From positions 186,001 through 250,000 of the forward strand of contig NZ_JASNJD010000006.1 of NCBI RefSeq assembly GCF_030164425.1: a DNA stretch of 64,000 nt, read 5' to 3'. This document shows positions 35,891-44,613 of this stretch, in pieces. Made by a program: the position numbers and the translations under genes. The first letter of the stretch is position 1, and every line of letters starts with the position of its first letter. The stretch is from Pseudodonghicola flavimaris. GTDB lineage: Bacteria > Pseudomonadota > Alphaproteobacteria > Rhodobacterales > Rhodobacteraceae. The notes under the pieces were generated by a model. That model saw only the letters and a list, made by a program, of their open reading frames with translations. It ran no database searches and had not been told where the DNA came from.

Positions 35891-37936
35891 TTATTCGAAC
35901 TCCATGATCACATCGTCCACCGCCAGGCTGTCGCCCGGGGCGGCGTTGACTTTGGAGACCACGCCCTTGCGCTCGGCACGCAGGATGTTTTCCATCTTCA
36001 TCGCCTCGACGGTGCAGAGCGCCTGACCTTCCTGCACCTCTTCGCCGACCTCGACATTGACCTTCACGATCAGGCCGGGCATCGGGCAGAGCAGCAGTTT
36101 CGAGGTATCGGGCGGCAGTTTCTCCGGCATCAGCTTGGCCAGTTCCGCCTGACGCGGGCTGCGCACATGCACCTTCAGGTCGGCGCCACGGCTGCGCACG
36201 CGGAAGCCCTGGGTGATCTCGCCGACCTTCAGCACCAGCGTTTCGCCGTCGACGGTGATCATCGCCAGCTGATCGCCCGGGGTCCAGTCGCTGGCGACCC
36301 GGTGTTTCGAGCCATCCTCGAAGGACACGGTGGAGCCTTCGGGATCGGCCTTGATGCTGACCGCGAAATCCTCGCCCTGCAGGCTGACCACCCAGTTTTC
36401 GCCGACATGGCGTTCGTGGTTGTCCATCCGCCCCGACACGCGCGAGCGACGGATTTCGGCCACCCGGTGCATCGCCGCGGCGCTGGCGGCGATCCGGCGC
36501 AGGTCCAGCTCCGGCAGGGTCACCCCGTCGAAGCCCTCGGGATATTCCTCAGCGATGAAGGCGGTGGTCATGTCGCCGGACACGAATTTCGGATGATCCA
36601 TCACCGCCGACAGGAACGGCAGGTTATGGCCGATGCCCTCGACCTCGAAACTGTCGAGCGCGACGCGCATCGCCTCGATCGCCTCGGACCGAGTCGGCGC
36701 CCAGGTGCAGAGCTTGGCGATCATCGGGTCGTAATACATCGAGATCTCGCCGCCCTCGTAGACGCCGGTATCGTTGCGCACGGCGGTGTCGCCCGCGGGC
36801 GCATCCCCCTGCCATTTGCCGTTGACCAGCAGCGGGCCGGCGGCCTGTTCGACCGGCGGACGATAGCGCGACAGCCGGCCGATCGAGGGCAGGAAGTTGC
36901 GGTAAGGGTCTTCGGCATAAAGCCGGTTCTCGATCGCCCAGCCGGTCAGCTTCACATCGTCCTGGGTGATCGACAGCGGCTCGCCACCAGCGACGCGGAT
37001 CATCTGCTCGACCAGGTCGATGCCAGTGATCAGCTCGGTCACCGGGTGTTCCACCTGCAGGCGGGTGTTCATTTCCAGGAAGTAGAAGTTCTTCGACCCG
37101 TCGACGATGAATTCCACCGTACCGGCGCTGGCATAGCCCACCGCCTTGGCCAGGGCCACGGCCTGTTCGCCCATCGCCTTGCGAGTGGCCTCATCGAGGA
37201 ACGGGCTCGGCGCCTCTTCGACGACCTTCTGGTTGCGGCGCTGGATCGAACATTCGCGCTCGCCCAGATAGATGCCGTTGCCATGCGCGTCGCAGAGCAC
37301 CTGAATTTCGATGTGGCGCGGCTGGGTGACGAATTTCTCGATGAAGATTCGGTCGTCGCCGAAGGAGTTCGCCGCCTCGTTCTTCGAGCTCTCGAAGCCC
37401 TCGCGCGCCTCCTGTTCGTTCCAGGCGATCCGCATGCCCTTGCCGCCACCGCCGGCGGAGGCCTTGATCATCACCGGATAGCCGATCTCGCCGGAGATCT
37501 TCACCGCTTCGTCGGCATCCTCGATCAGCCCCATGTAGCCGGGCACCGTCGACACGCCGGCATCCTGCGCGATCTTCTTCGAGGTAATCTTGTCACCCAT
37601 CGCCTCGATCGCCTTGACCGGGGGGCCGACGAAGGCGACGCCCTCGGCTTCCAGCGCTTCGGCGAACTTGGGGTTCTCCGACAGGAAGCCATAGCCCGGG
37701 TGCACCGCCTGGGCGCCGGTCTGGCGGATCGCATCCATGATCTTGTCGATCACGATATAGGACTGGTTCGCCGGCGGCGGGCCGATATGCACCGCCTCAT
37801 CCGCCATCTCCACATGCAGCGCATTCTTATCTGCATCGGAATAGACAGCGACCGTGCTGATCCCCATCTTGCGGGCGGTCTTGATGACCCGGCAGGCGAT
37901 TTCGCCGCGGTTTGCGATCAGGATTTTATTGAACAT
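35891..37936 (-). CDS. pccA: Propionyl-CoA carboxylase alpha subunit (biotin carboxylase + BCCP)
   Basis: A 681-residue protein. Residues 1-445 are biotin carboxylase: KILIANRGEIACRV, glycine loop KASAGGGGKGMR, EMNTRLQVEHPVTELITG. A linker domain (BT) follows, and the C-terminal carrier has biotinyl-lysine K647 in EAMKMENIL. With PccB it makes (S)-methylmalonyl-CoA from propionyl-CoA, bicarbonate and ATP. The ATG at 37936 is the canonical start MFNKILIANRGE. It is separated from pccB by some 2.2 kb of small genes and probably expressed from its own promoter with the small lipoprotein gene upstream. Convergent with DUF4174. Confidence 0.96.
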   Translation of the reverse strand: MFNKILIANRGEIACRVIKTARKMGISTVAVYSDADKNALHVEMADEAVHIGPPPANQSYIVIDKIMDAIRQTGAQAVHPGYGFLSENPKFAEALEAEGVAFVGPPVKAIEAMGDKITSKKIAQDAGVSTVPGYMGLIEDADEAVKISGEIGYPVMIKASAGGGGKGMRIAWNEQEAREGFESSKNEAANSFGDDRIFIEKFVTQPRHIEIQVLCDAHGNGIYLGERECSIQRRNQKVVEEAPSPFLDEATRKAMGEQAVALAKAVGYASAGTVEFIVDGSKNFYFLEMNTRLQVEHPVTELITGIDLVEQMIRVAGGEPLSITQDDVKLTGWAIENRLYAEDPYRNFLPSIGRLSRYRPPVEQAAGPLLVNGKWQGDAPAGDTAVRNDTGVYEGGEISMYYDPMIAKLCTWAPTRSEAIEAMRVALDSFEVEGIGHNLPFLSAVMDHPKFVSGDMTTAFIAEEYPEGFDGVTLPELDLRRIAASAAAMHRVAEIRRSRVSGRMDNHERHVGENWVVSLQGEDFAVSIKADPEGSTVSFEDGSKHRVASDWTPGDQLAMITVDGETLVLKVGEITQGFRVRSRGADLKVHVRSPRQAELAKLMPEKLPPDTSKLLLCPMPGLIVKVNVEVGEEVQEGQALCTVEAMKMENILRAERKGVVSKVNAAPGDSLAVDDVIMEFE

Positions 37937-38073
37937 TCCAGTCCCTTCCAATACGGGGCCGGCGCGCAGCCGCCCGGCCCGAAGCAAAAGAAAGACCACC
38001 GGAGCGGTCCGCCCCGATGGTCTCAGATAGATCTGCGGCGGGCCCCGCGGCCCGCACGAAGAAGGTCAGCCGA

Positions 38074-38271
38074 TCAGCACAGCCCGGCGTCGTCGCAGAG
38101 CGCACCGCCTGCCGCGCCGATCGCGGCGCCAGCCGCGACGTTGTGATCGAAGGCATCGGCAGCGATCGCACCGACCGCCGCCCCTGCGAGCGCCCGTTCG
38201 CCATCGTTGTCGAGGCAGCCTGCCAGCGCCAGAAGCGCGCCCGGCAGAACGAGAAGCTTGAGTTTACGCAT
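38074..38271 (-). CDS. Small glycine-zipper lipoprotein upstream of pccA
   Basis: A 65-residue lipoprotein. The signal peptide MRKLKLLVLPGALLALAGC ends in a lipobox LAGC (lipidated Cys19). The mature part has a glycine-zipper-like helix (RALAGAAVGAIAADAFDHNVAAGAAIGAAGGALC) and two more Cys near the end. Such lipoproteins are embedded in the outer or inner membrane; the exact role is unknown. It lies 137 bp before the pccA start on the same strand. Confidence 0.8.
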   Translation of the reverse strand: MRKLKLLVLPGALLALAGCLDNDGERALAGAAVGAIAADAFDHNVAAGAAIGAAGGALCDDAGLC

Positions 38272-38309
38272 TTTCCTGCAATCCCTGTCCATCTGTGGAG
38301 TCTGTCCTC

Positions 38310-38338
38310 CATATCGGCACGAACCGCGGCGAATTCAA
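38310..38338 (-). promoter_or_regulatory. Candidate promoter for the lipoprotein-pccA unit
   Basis: On the minus strand, TTGAAT (38338-38333) and GATATG (38315-38310) with 17-bp spacing, 39 bp before the lipoprotein start. Suggests pccA is expressed apart from pccB. Confidence 0.4.
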
Positions 38339-38400
38339 TCGTTTCGGGTCCCCGCACGAGCTGATCGGCAGGCTCTTGCCCACATGGCAACCCATTGGGA

Positions 38401-38449
38401 TCAAAAAAGAAAACGGGCAGGCCGGCGCACAGCGCCCGCACCTGCCCGG
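38401..38449 (-). terminator. Intrinsic terminator ending the pccB-side transcript
   Basis: CGGGCAGG (38414-38421) pairs with CCTGCCCG (38441-38448). On the minus strand the stem is followed by TTTTCTTTTTTGA. This marks the end of the transcript from pccB through the 114-residue gene, or of a shorter one. Confidence 0.85.
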
Positions 38450-38623
38450 TCAGGAAAGGGGATCGGAACAGATGAATGCCGTCACGCGATGCGACCTCGG
38501 TGCGCGGCAACAGGGCCACGCTGCCCCAGCCTGCCCCGCAAGCCAAGCGCGACGATGCCACCCCCCCCGTTTGGGCCGGATTTCGCCGGTTTCGGGCCGG
38601 TGTCTGCAAGAACCCGCCGAGGG

Positions 38624-38968
38624 TCATCCGAAGACCTCCGGGAAAGATTGCCGCGCGACTTCGACATCGATCTGCAGCAGCGCCTCATAGCTCGCCGGAT
38701 CGAAGGGATCCTCCGCCGGGATCACCTCGCGCCCGAACAGCCAGCTCAGCCGGCCGGCATCGAGGTTGCCGCGTTCGAAAGGTTCGTCGCCAAACTGATC
38801 CCAGAGCGCCTGCATGAACCCCGCGTCGGCGCGCCGGTCGGCAGGCCTGCGGTCGCTGAAACGCTCGCGCCGGGTGAGCGGTGTCACCCCCTTGGGATTG
38901 GCACGACGGATGGTGAATTGGAAATCGGTGCCGGCCAGACGGCCGGGGAACCCACGGTGCTTCAGCAT
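38624..38968 (-). CDS. Conserved hypothetical protein in the pcc cluster
   Basis: A 114-residue soluble protein that I do not recognise. The N-terminus is basic (LKHRGFPGRLAGTDFQFTIRRANPKGV, TRRERFSDRRPADRRA), the C-terminal half acidic (EVIPAEDPFDPASYEALLQIDVEVARQSFPEVFG). No signal peptide, TM segment or Cys. Lies between the 47-residue lipoprotein and the intrinsic terminator, so it is probably the last gene of the pccB transcript. No function can be proposed from sequence. Confidence 0.6.
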   Translation of the reverse strand: MLKHRGFPGRLAGTDFQFTIRRANPKGVTPLTRRERFSDRRPADRRADAGFMQALWDQFGDEPFERGNLDAGRLSWLFGREVIPAEDPFDPASYEALLQIDVEVARQSFPEVFG

Positions 38969-39002
38969 GACTGCCCTCCGGTCCCGGGGCGGGCAGCGAC
39001 GG

Positions 39003-39030
39003 ACGGGGCCAGCCGCAGGGCCGGCCCCGT
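39003..39030 (-). terminator. Hairpin after the 47-residue lipoprotein gene
   Basis: ACGGGGCC (39003-39010) pairs with GGCCCCGT (39023-39030), 7 nt past the lipoprotein stop. There is no T-run. It could be an attenuator or mRNA stabiliser before the 114-residue gene. Confidence 0.4.
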
Positions 39031-39037
39031 GACGCGT

Positions 39038-39181
39038 TTACTTGTATTTTCCGGTGAAGGCCGGCTCGACCGAGATAGGCTCGGGCTCGACCACGACATA
39101 TTCCTCTTTCGGGGAGTTGTCGCAGGCCGCAAGGGTGGCCACGAAGCCCACCGCTGCGAGGAAATGGATGCTCTTCGACAT
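39038..39181 (-). CDS. Very small lipoprotein (47 residues)
   Basis: A short open frame with clear lipoprotein features. The N-terminus MSKSIHFLAAVGFVATLAAC ends in a lipobox (LAAC, lipidated Cys20), followed by DNSPKEEYVVVEPEPISVEPAF and the end TGKYK. CAGGAG is 6 nt before the ATG and the stop is TAA. Short acidic periplasmic tails of this kind occur on tiny lipoproteins of unknown role. It is easily missed by gene callers because of its size. Probably part of the pccB transcript. Confidence 0.75.
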   Translation of the reverse strand: MSKSIHFLAAVGFVATLAACDNSPKEEYVVVEPEPISVEPAFTGKYK

Positions 39182-39395
39182 CTGGTTCTCCTGATTATGG
39201 GTGCGAAACCAACAGGGCAGAGATGCCCCGCCTGCCTCAGCTTCACGTCAACGGTCGCTGTTCCGCGACCCGCGCCAATCATAATCTGGTTCCCTTCCGA
39301 AATACATCCGCAGACCGCCGCGCAGGCGGTTTGTGGCTGCAATGTCGCACCCGCGCCGACGCGCGCACTCAAACCCGCGGGATCCGGTTTCGCCA

Positions 39396-39914
39396 TCAGA
39401 ACGCCTCCCAGACGCAACGGGTTTTCTCAGGCCGGTAGGTTTCGAAATACTGCACCGCCGCCGGGTCCGCGGTGCCGAAATCCAGCGCCCGGTCCGACAG
39501 GGAAATCACCACCCGCGCCGGGGCCAGATCGTGCTCGGCGAGATAGGGCAGCACGAACCGCTGGCACAAATCGTCGATATCCCCGGCGCTGGCCTCCTGC
39601 ACAATATGACCGAGCTGCGGGGCGACGAAGCGGAACCGGGCCCAGAGCGCACCGGGCGCATCGTCCAGCAGAACTTCCTGCAGGGTGACGGTCTGGCCCG
39701 ACGGCACGGCGATGGCCGTACCGGCGCCCGAGGTCGCGGCACAGGCGGCAGAGGTCAGCAACACAGATGACAACAGGGAAACGGCGGGCAGACCGACGAT
39801 CTGGGTGAATCCGCAGCCCCGACCCCACCATTGCTGGCGGGCTCCTCCTGCCGGGGCTGCGTGCGCAACGCGGAACCCCCGTCGCGCTGTCCGGTATCCG
39901 CTGGGCGGGATCAT
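39396..39914 (-). CDS. Exported DUF6497 family protein
   Basis: A 172-residue protein whose C-terminal 110 residues (PSGQTVTLQEVLLDDAPGALWARFRFVAPQLG, DIDDLCQRFVLPYL, RVVISLSDRALDFG, YRPEKTRCVWEAF) match a short exported protein found beside pccB in Rhodobacterales, which I take to be DUF6497. The hydrophobic segment IVGLPAVSLLSSVLLTSAACA (residues 39-59) looks like a signal peptide or anchor, behind an unusually long Arg/Gly-rich n-region. The ATG at 39914 has AAGGAG 8 nt upstream and its first bases overlap the stop of the preceding small gene, so this start is well supported despite the long n-region. A 214-bp gap follows before the lipoprotein. Confidence 0.72.
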   Translation of the reverse strand: MIPPSGYRTARRGFRVAHAAPAGGARQQWWGRGCGFTQIVGLPAVSLLSSVLLTSAACAATSGAGTAIAVPSGQTVTLQEVLLDDAPGALWARFRFVAPQLGHIVQEASAGDIDDLCQRFVLPYLAEHDLAPARVVISLSDRALDFGTADPAAVQYFETYRPEKTRCVWEAF

Positions 39915-40078
39915 TGCGCGACTCCTTGCGGAAAGTCAAACGCCGAAATCGTCGGACGAGAAATATTATATCTCTCTTCACGCATTTTTCGATTGATCCT
40001 TGCCGAACCGGCCACACATGCGCAGTCCCGGCCGCCGGGGCGGCAGAGATCGGCATGGCATATGCGGCACAGGGTCAT
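39911..40078 (-). CDS. Cys-rich micro-protein, translationally coupled
   Basis: A 55-residue open frame immediately downstream of pccB. It opens MTLCRICHADLCRPGGRDCAC, with five Cys and a His in 20 residues, which could bind zinc or another metal. The rest (ARINRKMREERYNISRPTISAFDF) is basic. GGAG is 9 nt before the ATG. Its stop overlaps the DUF6497 start by 3 nt (ATGA), which supports real translation. An upstream ATG at 40102 would add 8 residues. I find no family. It may also be a leader for the downstream gene. Confidence 0.5.
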   Translation of the reverse strand: MTLCRICHADLCRPGGRDCACVAGSARINRKMREERYNISRPTISAFDFPQGVAQ

Positions 40079-40108
40079 GGCGGGAGCTCCGGACTCAGAC
40101 ACTCAGGG

Positions 40109-40132
40109 CCGGAGCCCCTCCCCGGGCTCCGG
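40109..40132 (-). terminator. Hairpin directly after pccB
   Basis: A 9-bp perfect stem CCGGAGCCC (40109-40117) / GGGCTCCGG (40124-40132), 6-nt loop, 30 nt past the pccB stop. No T-run follows, so it may be an attenuator between pccB and the small genes, rather than a full terminator. Confidence 0.5.
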
Positions 40133-40161
40133 CAGGATCGGACGCCCCGAAGGGCGACCGT

Positions 40162-41694
40162 TTACAGCGGGATGTTGTCGTGCTTCTTCCAGGGATTGCT
40201 CAGCTGCTTGTTGCGCAGGCTGGCAAAGGCCCGGCTGACCCGGCGACGGGTCGAGCGCGGCTGGATCACCTCATCGATGAAGCCACGCTCGGCGGCGACG
40301 AAGGGGTTGGCGAAGCGGTCTTCGTAATCCTTGGTCCGCGCCGCGATCTTCTCCGGATCGCCCAGTTCGGAGCGATAGAGGATCTCCGTCGCGCCCTTGG
40401 CCCCCATCACCGCGATCTCGGCGGTGGGCCAGGCATAGTTGAAATCGCCGCGCAGGTGTTTGGAGGCCATAACGTCATAGGCGCCGCCATAGGCCTTGCG
40501 GGTGATCACGGTAACCTTCGGAACGGTGGCTTCGCCATAGGCGAACAGCAGCTTGGCGCCATGCTTGATGACCCCGCCATATTCCTGGCTGGTCCCCGGC
40601 AGGAAGCCCGGCACGTCAACGAAGGTCAGGATCGGGATTTCGAAGCAATCGCAGAAGCGCACGAAGCGCGCCGCCTTGCGGCTGGAATCGATGTCCAGAC
40701 AGCCGGCCAGAACCATCGGCTGGTTGGCAACGACGCCCACGGTCTGGCCTTCCAGACGGATGAAACCGGTGATGATGTTCTTGGCGTAATCGGCCTGGAT
40801 TTCATAGAAATCGGCCTCGTCCGCGACCTTCAGGATCAGCTCCTTCATGTCGTAGGGCGTATTCGCGTTTTCCGGCACCAGCGTATCGAGGCTGTGCTCC
40901 ACCCGACCCGGTTCATCGAAGAAGGGACGAACCGGCGGCTTTTCACGGTTGTTGAGCGGCAGGAAATCCACCAGCCGGCGAATTTCGCTCAGCGCTTCGA
41001 CGTCATTTTCGAAGGCGCCGTCGGCGACCGAGGATTTCCGGGTGTGAGTCGAGGCGCCGCCCAGCTCTTCGGCGGTGACCACCTCGTTGGTGACAGTCTT
41101 CACCACATCGGGGCCGGTGACGAACATGTAGGAGCTGTCTTTCACCATGAAGATGAAGTCGGTCATCGCCGGGGAATAGACCGCGCCGCCGGCACAGGGG
41201 CCCATGATCACCGAAATCTGCGGCACCACACCGGAGGCCATGATATTGCGCTGGAACACATCGGCATACCCGGCGAGCGAGGCGACACCTTCCTGAATCC
41301 GGGCGCCGCCGGAATCGTTGATGCCGATCACCGGCGCGCCGTTCTGCACCGCCATGTCCATGATCTTGCAGATCTTTTGCGCGTGGGTTTCGGACAGGGA
41401 GCCGCCGAAGACCGTGAAATCCTGGGAGAAGACATAGACCATGCGACCGTTGATGGTGCCCCAGCCGGTCACCACGCCATCGCCATAGGGGCGCTGGTCC
41501 TGCATGCCGAAATCGGTGCAGCGGTGCGACACGAACATATCGAACTCTTCAAAGCTGCCATCGTCCAGCAACAGATCGATCCGCTCGCGCGCGGTCAGCT
41601 TGCCACGGGCGTGCTGCGCATCGATCCGCTTCTGCCCACCGCCCAGCCGGGCGGCTTCGCGGCGCTCTTCCAGCTCCGAAAGAATGTCCTTCAT
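40162..41694 (-). CDS. pccB: Propionyl-CoA carboxylase beta subunit (carboxyltransferase)
   Basis: A 510-residue crotonase-fold carboxyltransferase. N-terminal half: [64 protein letters not shown] and [17 protein letters not shown]-terminal half: [54 protein letters not shown]. These are the acyl-CoA and biotin-carboxyl binding blocks of PccB. It pairs with PccA to carboxylate propionyl-CoA; some related complexes also accept acetyl- or butyryl-CoA. Transcribed divergently from the RTX protease gene, with PccR-type repeats in the 242-bp gap. Confidence 0.97.
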   Translation of the reverse strand: MKDILSELEERREAARLGGGQKRIDAQHARGKLTARERIDLLLDDGSFEEFDMFVSHRCTDFGMQDQRPYGDGVVTGWGTINGRMVYVFSQDFTVFGGSLSETHAQKICKIMDMAVQNGAPVIGINDSGGARIQEGVASLAGYADVFQRNIMASGVVPQISVIMGPCAGGAVYSPAMTDFIFMVKDSSYMFVTGPDVVKTVTNEVVTAEELGGASTHTRKSSVADGAFENDVEALSEIRRLVDFLPLNNREKPPVRPFFDEPGRVEHSLDTLVPENANTPYDMKELILKVADEADFYEIQADYAKNIITGFIRLEGQTVGVVANQPMVLAGCLDIDSSRKAARFVRFCDCFEIPILTFVDVPGFLPGTSQEYGGVIKHGAKLLFAYGEATVPKVTVITRKAYGGAYDVMASKHLRGDFNYAWPTAEIAVMGAKGATEILYRSELGDPEKIAARTKDYEDRFANPFVAAERGFIDEVIQPRSTRRRVSRAFASLRNKQLSNPWKKHDNIPL

Positions 41695-41762
41695 GGTGCG
41701 TATCCCCTATAAGATTTCGTCAGACCATATAGCTGCCGCGCGCGACACCAAAGCGAAATTCG

Positions 41763-41815
41763 GCAAATTTGCAAAGCTAAGAAAATTACCCTTAGCTAAC
41801 TCGCAAAACTGCAAA
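41763..41815. promoter_or_regulatory. Probable PccR operators upstream of pccB
   Basis: Two tandem-repeat boxes: GCAAATTTGCAAA (41763-41775) and GCAAAACTGCAAA (41803-41815), each GCAAA-N3-GCAAA, starting 40 bp apart. They lie about 30-90 bp upstream of a pccB -10-like TATAT (41727-41732, minus strand). The same box occurs before pccR. PccR of Rhodobacter sphaeroides is known to bind TTTGCAAA-type motifs at pccB. Confidence 0.75.
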
Positions 41816-41936
41816 TTTCACCGCCTCCGCAGATTTCTTTCGCATCACGGCCAAAGTTTGTTACGTTCAGGACCCGATTGGCATGTTTTCATCATGAATC
41901 ATACCCCATCGACCCCAAGCAGCGAGGGATGAAACA

Positions 41937-43331
41937 ATGCTGACGCGCGCAGAAATCCTCGAAGGCCTGCAATTCCCCCTGGTGGGATCGCTCAACCCGA
42001 TGAACACCACTGGCGCGGCCCGGCTGACGATCAGCTATCAATACGCCGGCACCACGGAACCGGTCGATCTGCCCACCAGCAGCACCTACACCGGCTGGAC
42101 CGCCTTCACCGCCGCGGAGAAGAGCGCCTTCGAAGCGGCGCTGGCGCATATCGAGACCTTCCTGAATGTCGAATTCGTCGAAGTCACCGGTCTCTCCGAT
42201 CCCGATCTGAACGTCGGCAAAGTGACGCTTCCCGGCACCACCACCGGCTATGGCGGCTACTCGCTCAGCTATGACCCGCCAAGCGGCGACATCACCGAAT
42301 ACGACAGCTACGTGGTTTACGACAACACGCTGGACGTGAGCGATCAGGCCAGCCTGCTGCTGCATGAACTGGGGCACGCGCTGGGGCTGAAGCACCCGTT
42401 CTCCTCCCCCGCCCTGCCGATGGACTACGACAACAACAAATACAGCATCATGTCCTACACCGATAACCCGGACAACGGGCTGGAAAGCGATGTGATGATG
42501 CTGTTCGACGTCTATGCGCTGCAGGATATCTGGGGCGCGGCCGGCTATAATCCCGGCGACACCAGCTATACCGCCCCGCGCAGCGAGACGGTCGATCTGA
42601 TCTGGGACACCGGCGGCACCGACAGCCTCGATGCCCGCGGCCGCGGCCACGATGTCACGCTGTCGCTGGCGGCTGGCAGTTTCTCCAGCTTCGACACCAC
42701 CGACGATGTGGTGATCGCCTTCGACACCACCATCGAAAACGCCTATGGCGGCGATGGCGACGATCATCTGACCGGCAGCGGCGGCAAGAACCTGCTGTCG
42801 GGCGGCCGCGGCGCCGACGATCTGCGCGGCCGGGGCGGCAACGACGTGCTGCGGGGCGGTCTGGACGACGACACCCTGTTCGGCGGCTCCGGCAAGGACA
42901 CACTCAAGGGCGACGGCGGCAACGACAGGATGATCGGCGACGGCGGCGACGACACGCTGAAGGGCGGCAGCGGCCGGGACCTGCTGAACGGCAAGGCCGG
43001 CAAGGACACCTTGCTGGGCGGCAACGGCAACGACACGCTGAAGGGCGGGCTCGGTGCCGATATCCTCAAGGGCAATCGCGGCAAGGATACCCTGCGCGGT
43101 CAGGGCGGCGACGACAAATTCGTCTTCGCCAAGGGCGACGGCACCGACACCATCGCCGATTTCGAGGCGGGCGCGGACCGCATCCAGATCAACCGGCTGG
43201 GCGATCTCGCCACCGTTATGGACGCCGCCAGCCAGATCGGCGCCGATGTCGTCTTCGATTTCGGTGGCGGCGACACGCTGACTGTTGTAAATACAACTAT
43301 AAGCGCGTTGGGCGACGATATTTACGCCTGA
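41937..43331 (+). CDS. Serralysin-like RTX metalloprotease (M10)
   Basis: A 464-residue secreted protease. The zinc site is HELGHALGLKH (143-153) and the Met-turn SIMSYTD starts at about 170. From about residue 265 come some nine to eleven GGxGxD-type calcium-binding RTX repeats (GGDGDDHLTGSGGKNLL, GGNGNDTLKGG and so on). A short C-terminal domain ends in a hydrophobic/acidic tail (LTVVNTTISALGDDIYA). There is no N-terminal signal peptide, as expected for type I secretion. No ABC exporter, HlyD or TolC gene is present in this window. Peptide specificity is unknown. Divergent from pccB. Confidence 0.92.
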   Translation: MLTRAEILEGLQFPLVGSLNPMNTTGAARLTISYQYAGTTEPVDLPTSSTYTGWTAFTAAEKSAFEAALAHIETFLNVEFVEVTGLSDPDLNVGKVTLPGTTTGYGGYSLSYDPPSGDITEYDSYVVYDNTLDVSDQASLLLHELGHALGLKHPFSSPALPMDYDNNKYSIMSYTDNPDNGLESDVMMLFDVYALQDIWGAAGYNPGDTSYTAPRSETVDLIWDTGGTDSLDARGRGHDVTLSLAAGSFSSFDTTDDVVIAFDTTIENAYGGDGDDHLTGSGGKNLLSGGRGADDLRGRGGNDVLRGGLDDDTLFGGSGKDTLKGDGGNDRMIGDGGDDTLKGGSGRDLLNGKAGKDTLLGGNGNDTLKGGLGADILKGNRGKDTLRGQGGDDKFVFAKGDGTDTIADFEAGADRIQINRLGDLATVMDAASQIGADVVFDFGGGDTLTVVNTTISALGDDIYA

Positions 43332-43364
43332 CAGCAGAACCCAGTTTCATACGAACGGCACTCC

Positions 43365-44594
43365 ATGGCGAATTTGCAGGAGCCCGCCGGGCCCCGCACA
43401 CCCTTGGCGGGCCCCCGCACTCCGCCCCATATCGGCACCCTGATTCTGCTCTCTGGCCTGTCGGCGCTGGCAATGAATATCTTCTTGCCCAGCCTGCCGA
43501 GCATGGCGGCCCATTTCCACACCGACTACGGGATGATGCAGCTTTCGGTGGCGCTCTATCTGGCGGTCACCGCGGTGGTGCAGATCCTGATCGGCCCCGT
43601 CTCGGACAAGATGGGGCGGCGGCCGGTGATCCTCTGGGGCATCGCCCTCTATCTTGCCGCGACGCTGATCTGCATCGTCGCCCCCACGGTCGAGCTGTTC
43701 CTGCTGGCCCGGATGGGACAGGCGGCGGCGGTGGTCGGCATGGTGCTGAGCCGCGCGGCGGTGCGCGATCTCTACAGCTCGGAACAATCGGCCAGCATGA
43801 TCGGCTATGTCACCATGGGCATGGCTGTGGTGCCGATGCTGGGGCCGGTCGTCGGCGGGATGCTGGACCAGCTCTGGGGCTGGACCGCGAATTTCTGGGC
43901 GCTGGCGCTGATGGGCGCCCTGACCCTGTGGCTGACCTACGCCGACTTCGGGGAAACCGCGCACAAGAGCGGCAAGACCCTGATCGGCCAGTTCCGGGAA
44001 TACCCCGAATTGCTGCGCTCGCCGCGGTTCTGGGGCTATTCGCTGTCGTCGGCCTTCTCCGCTGGCGCCTTTTACGCCTACCTGGGCGGCGCCCCCTTCG
44101 TCGGATCGCAGGTCTACGGGCTGGAGCCCGGACGGCTCGGCCTCTATTTCGGGGCGCCGGCGGTGGGGTATTTCGTCGGCAACTTCCTGTCCGGGAAATT
44201 CGCCATCCGGCTCGGGGTCAACCGCATGGTGCTGATCGGCTGCCTGGTGGTCACTGGCGGGGTGCTGGCCTCGATGGCGCTGATGACCACCGATCTCGGC
44301 TCGGCCGAAAGCTTCTTCGGACTGATGGTGATCGTCGGGCTCGGCAACGGGCTGGCGCTGCCCAGTGCCACTGCCGGCGCCCTGTCGGTGCGGCCACATC
44401 TGGCCGCCACCGCCTCCGGCCTCAACGGCGCGGTGATGCAGGGCGGCGGCGCCGGGCTCAGCGCGCTGGCAGGCGCGTTGCTGACCCCGGACACCGGTGC
44501 CTGGCCCCTGCTGTTCATGATGCTGGCCAGCTCGATCCTCGGGGTCGCCGCCATCGTCCTGGTGATGCTGCGCGAACGTCAGCTGGGCCTGTGA
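43365..44594 (+). CDS. MFS drug-resistance transporter (Bcr/CflA type)
   Basis: A 409-residue membrane protein with 12 predicted helices. The loop between helices 2 and 3 reads GPVSDKMGRRPVILWG, and helix 4-5 has RMGQAAAVVGMVLSRAAVRDLY, both typical of the Bcr/CflA subgroup of DHA1 drug:H+ antiporters. Conserved GLGNGLALPSATAGALS lies in helix 10. The substrate is unknown. It follows the protease gene by 33 bp on the same strand and precedes pccR by 76 bp, so it may be co-transcribed with the protease. Confidence 0.9.
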   Translation: MANLQEPAGPRTPLAGPRTPPHIGTLILLSGLSALAMNIFLPSLPSMAAHFHTDYGMMQLSVALYLAVTAVVQILIGPVSDKMGRRPVILWGIALYLAATLICIVAPTVELFLLARMGQAAAVVGMVLSRAAVRDLYSSEQSASMIGYVTMGMAVVPMLGPVVGGMLDQLWGWTANFWALALMGALTLWLTYADFGETAHKSGKTLIGQFREYPELLRSPRFWGYSLSSAFSAGAFYAYLGGAPFVGSQVYGLEPGRLGLYFGAPAVGYFVGNFLSGKFAIRLGVNRMVLIGCLVVTGGVLASMALMTTDLGSAESFFGLMVIVGLGNGLALPSATAGALSVRPHLAATASGLNGAVMQGGGAGLSALAGALLTPDTGAWPLLFMMLASSILGVAAIVLVMLRERQLGL

Positions 44595-44613
44595 CGGGGG
44601 TTGCCCCCGCGGG

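Larger units (their letters stand above)
38272..38623. other. Intergenic stretch without a gene
   Basis: About 350 bp. It holds the candidate promoter at 38310-38338 and the terminator at 38401-38449. The open frames across it have no family features or ribosome site. The stretch 38450-38623 shows nothing recognisable. Confidence 0.6.

Noticed and set aside
35885-38146. A 753-codon plus-strand open frame
   Set aside because: Antisense to pccA.
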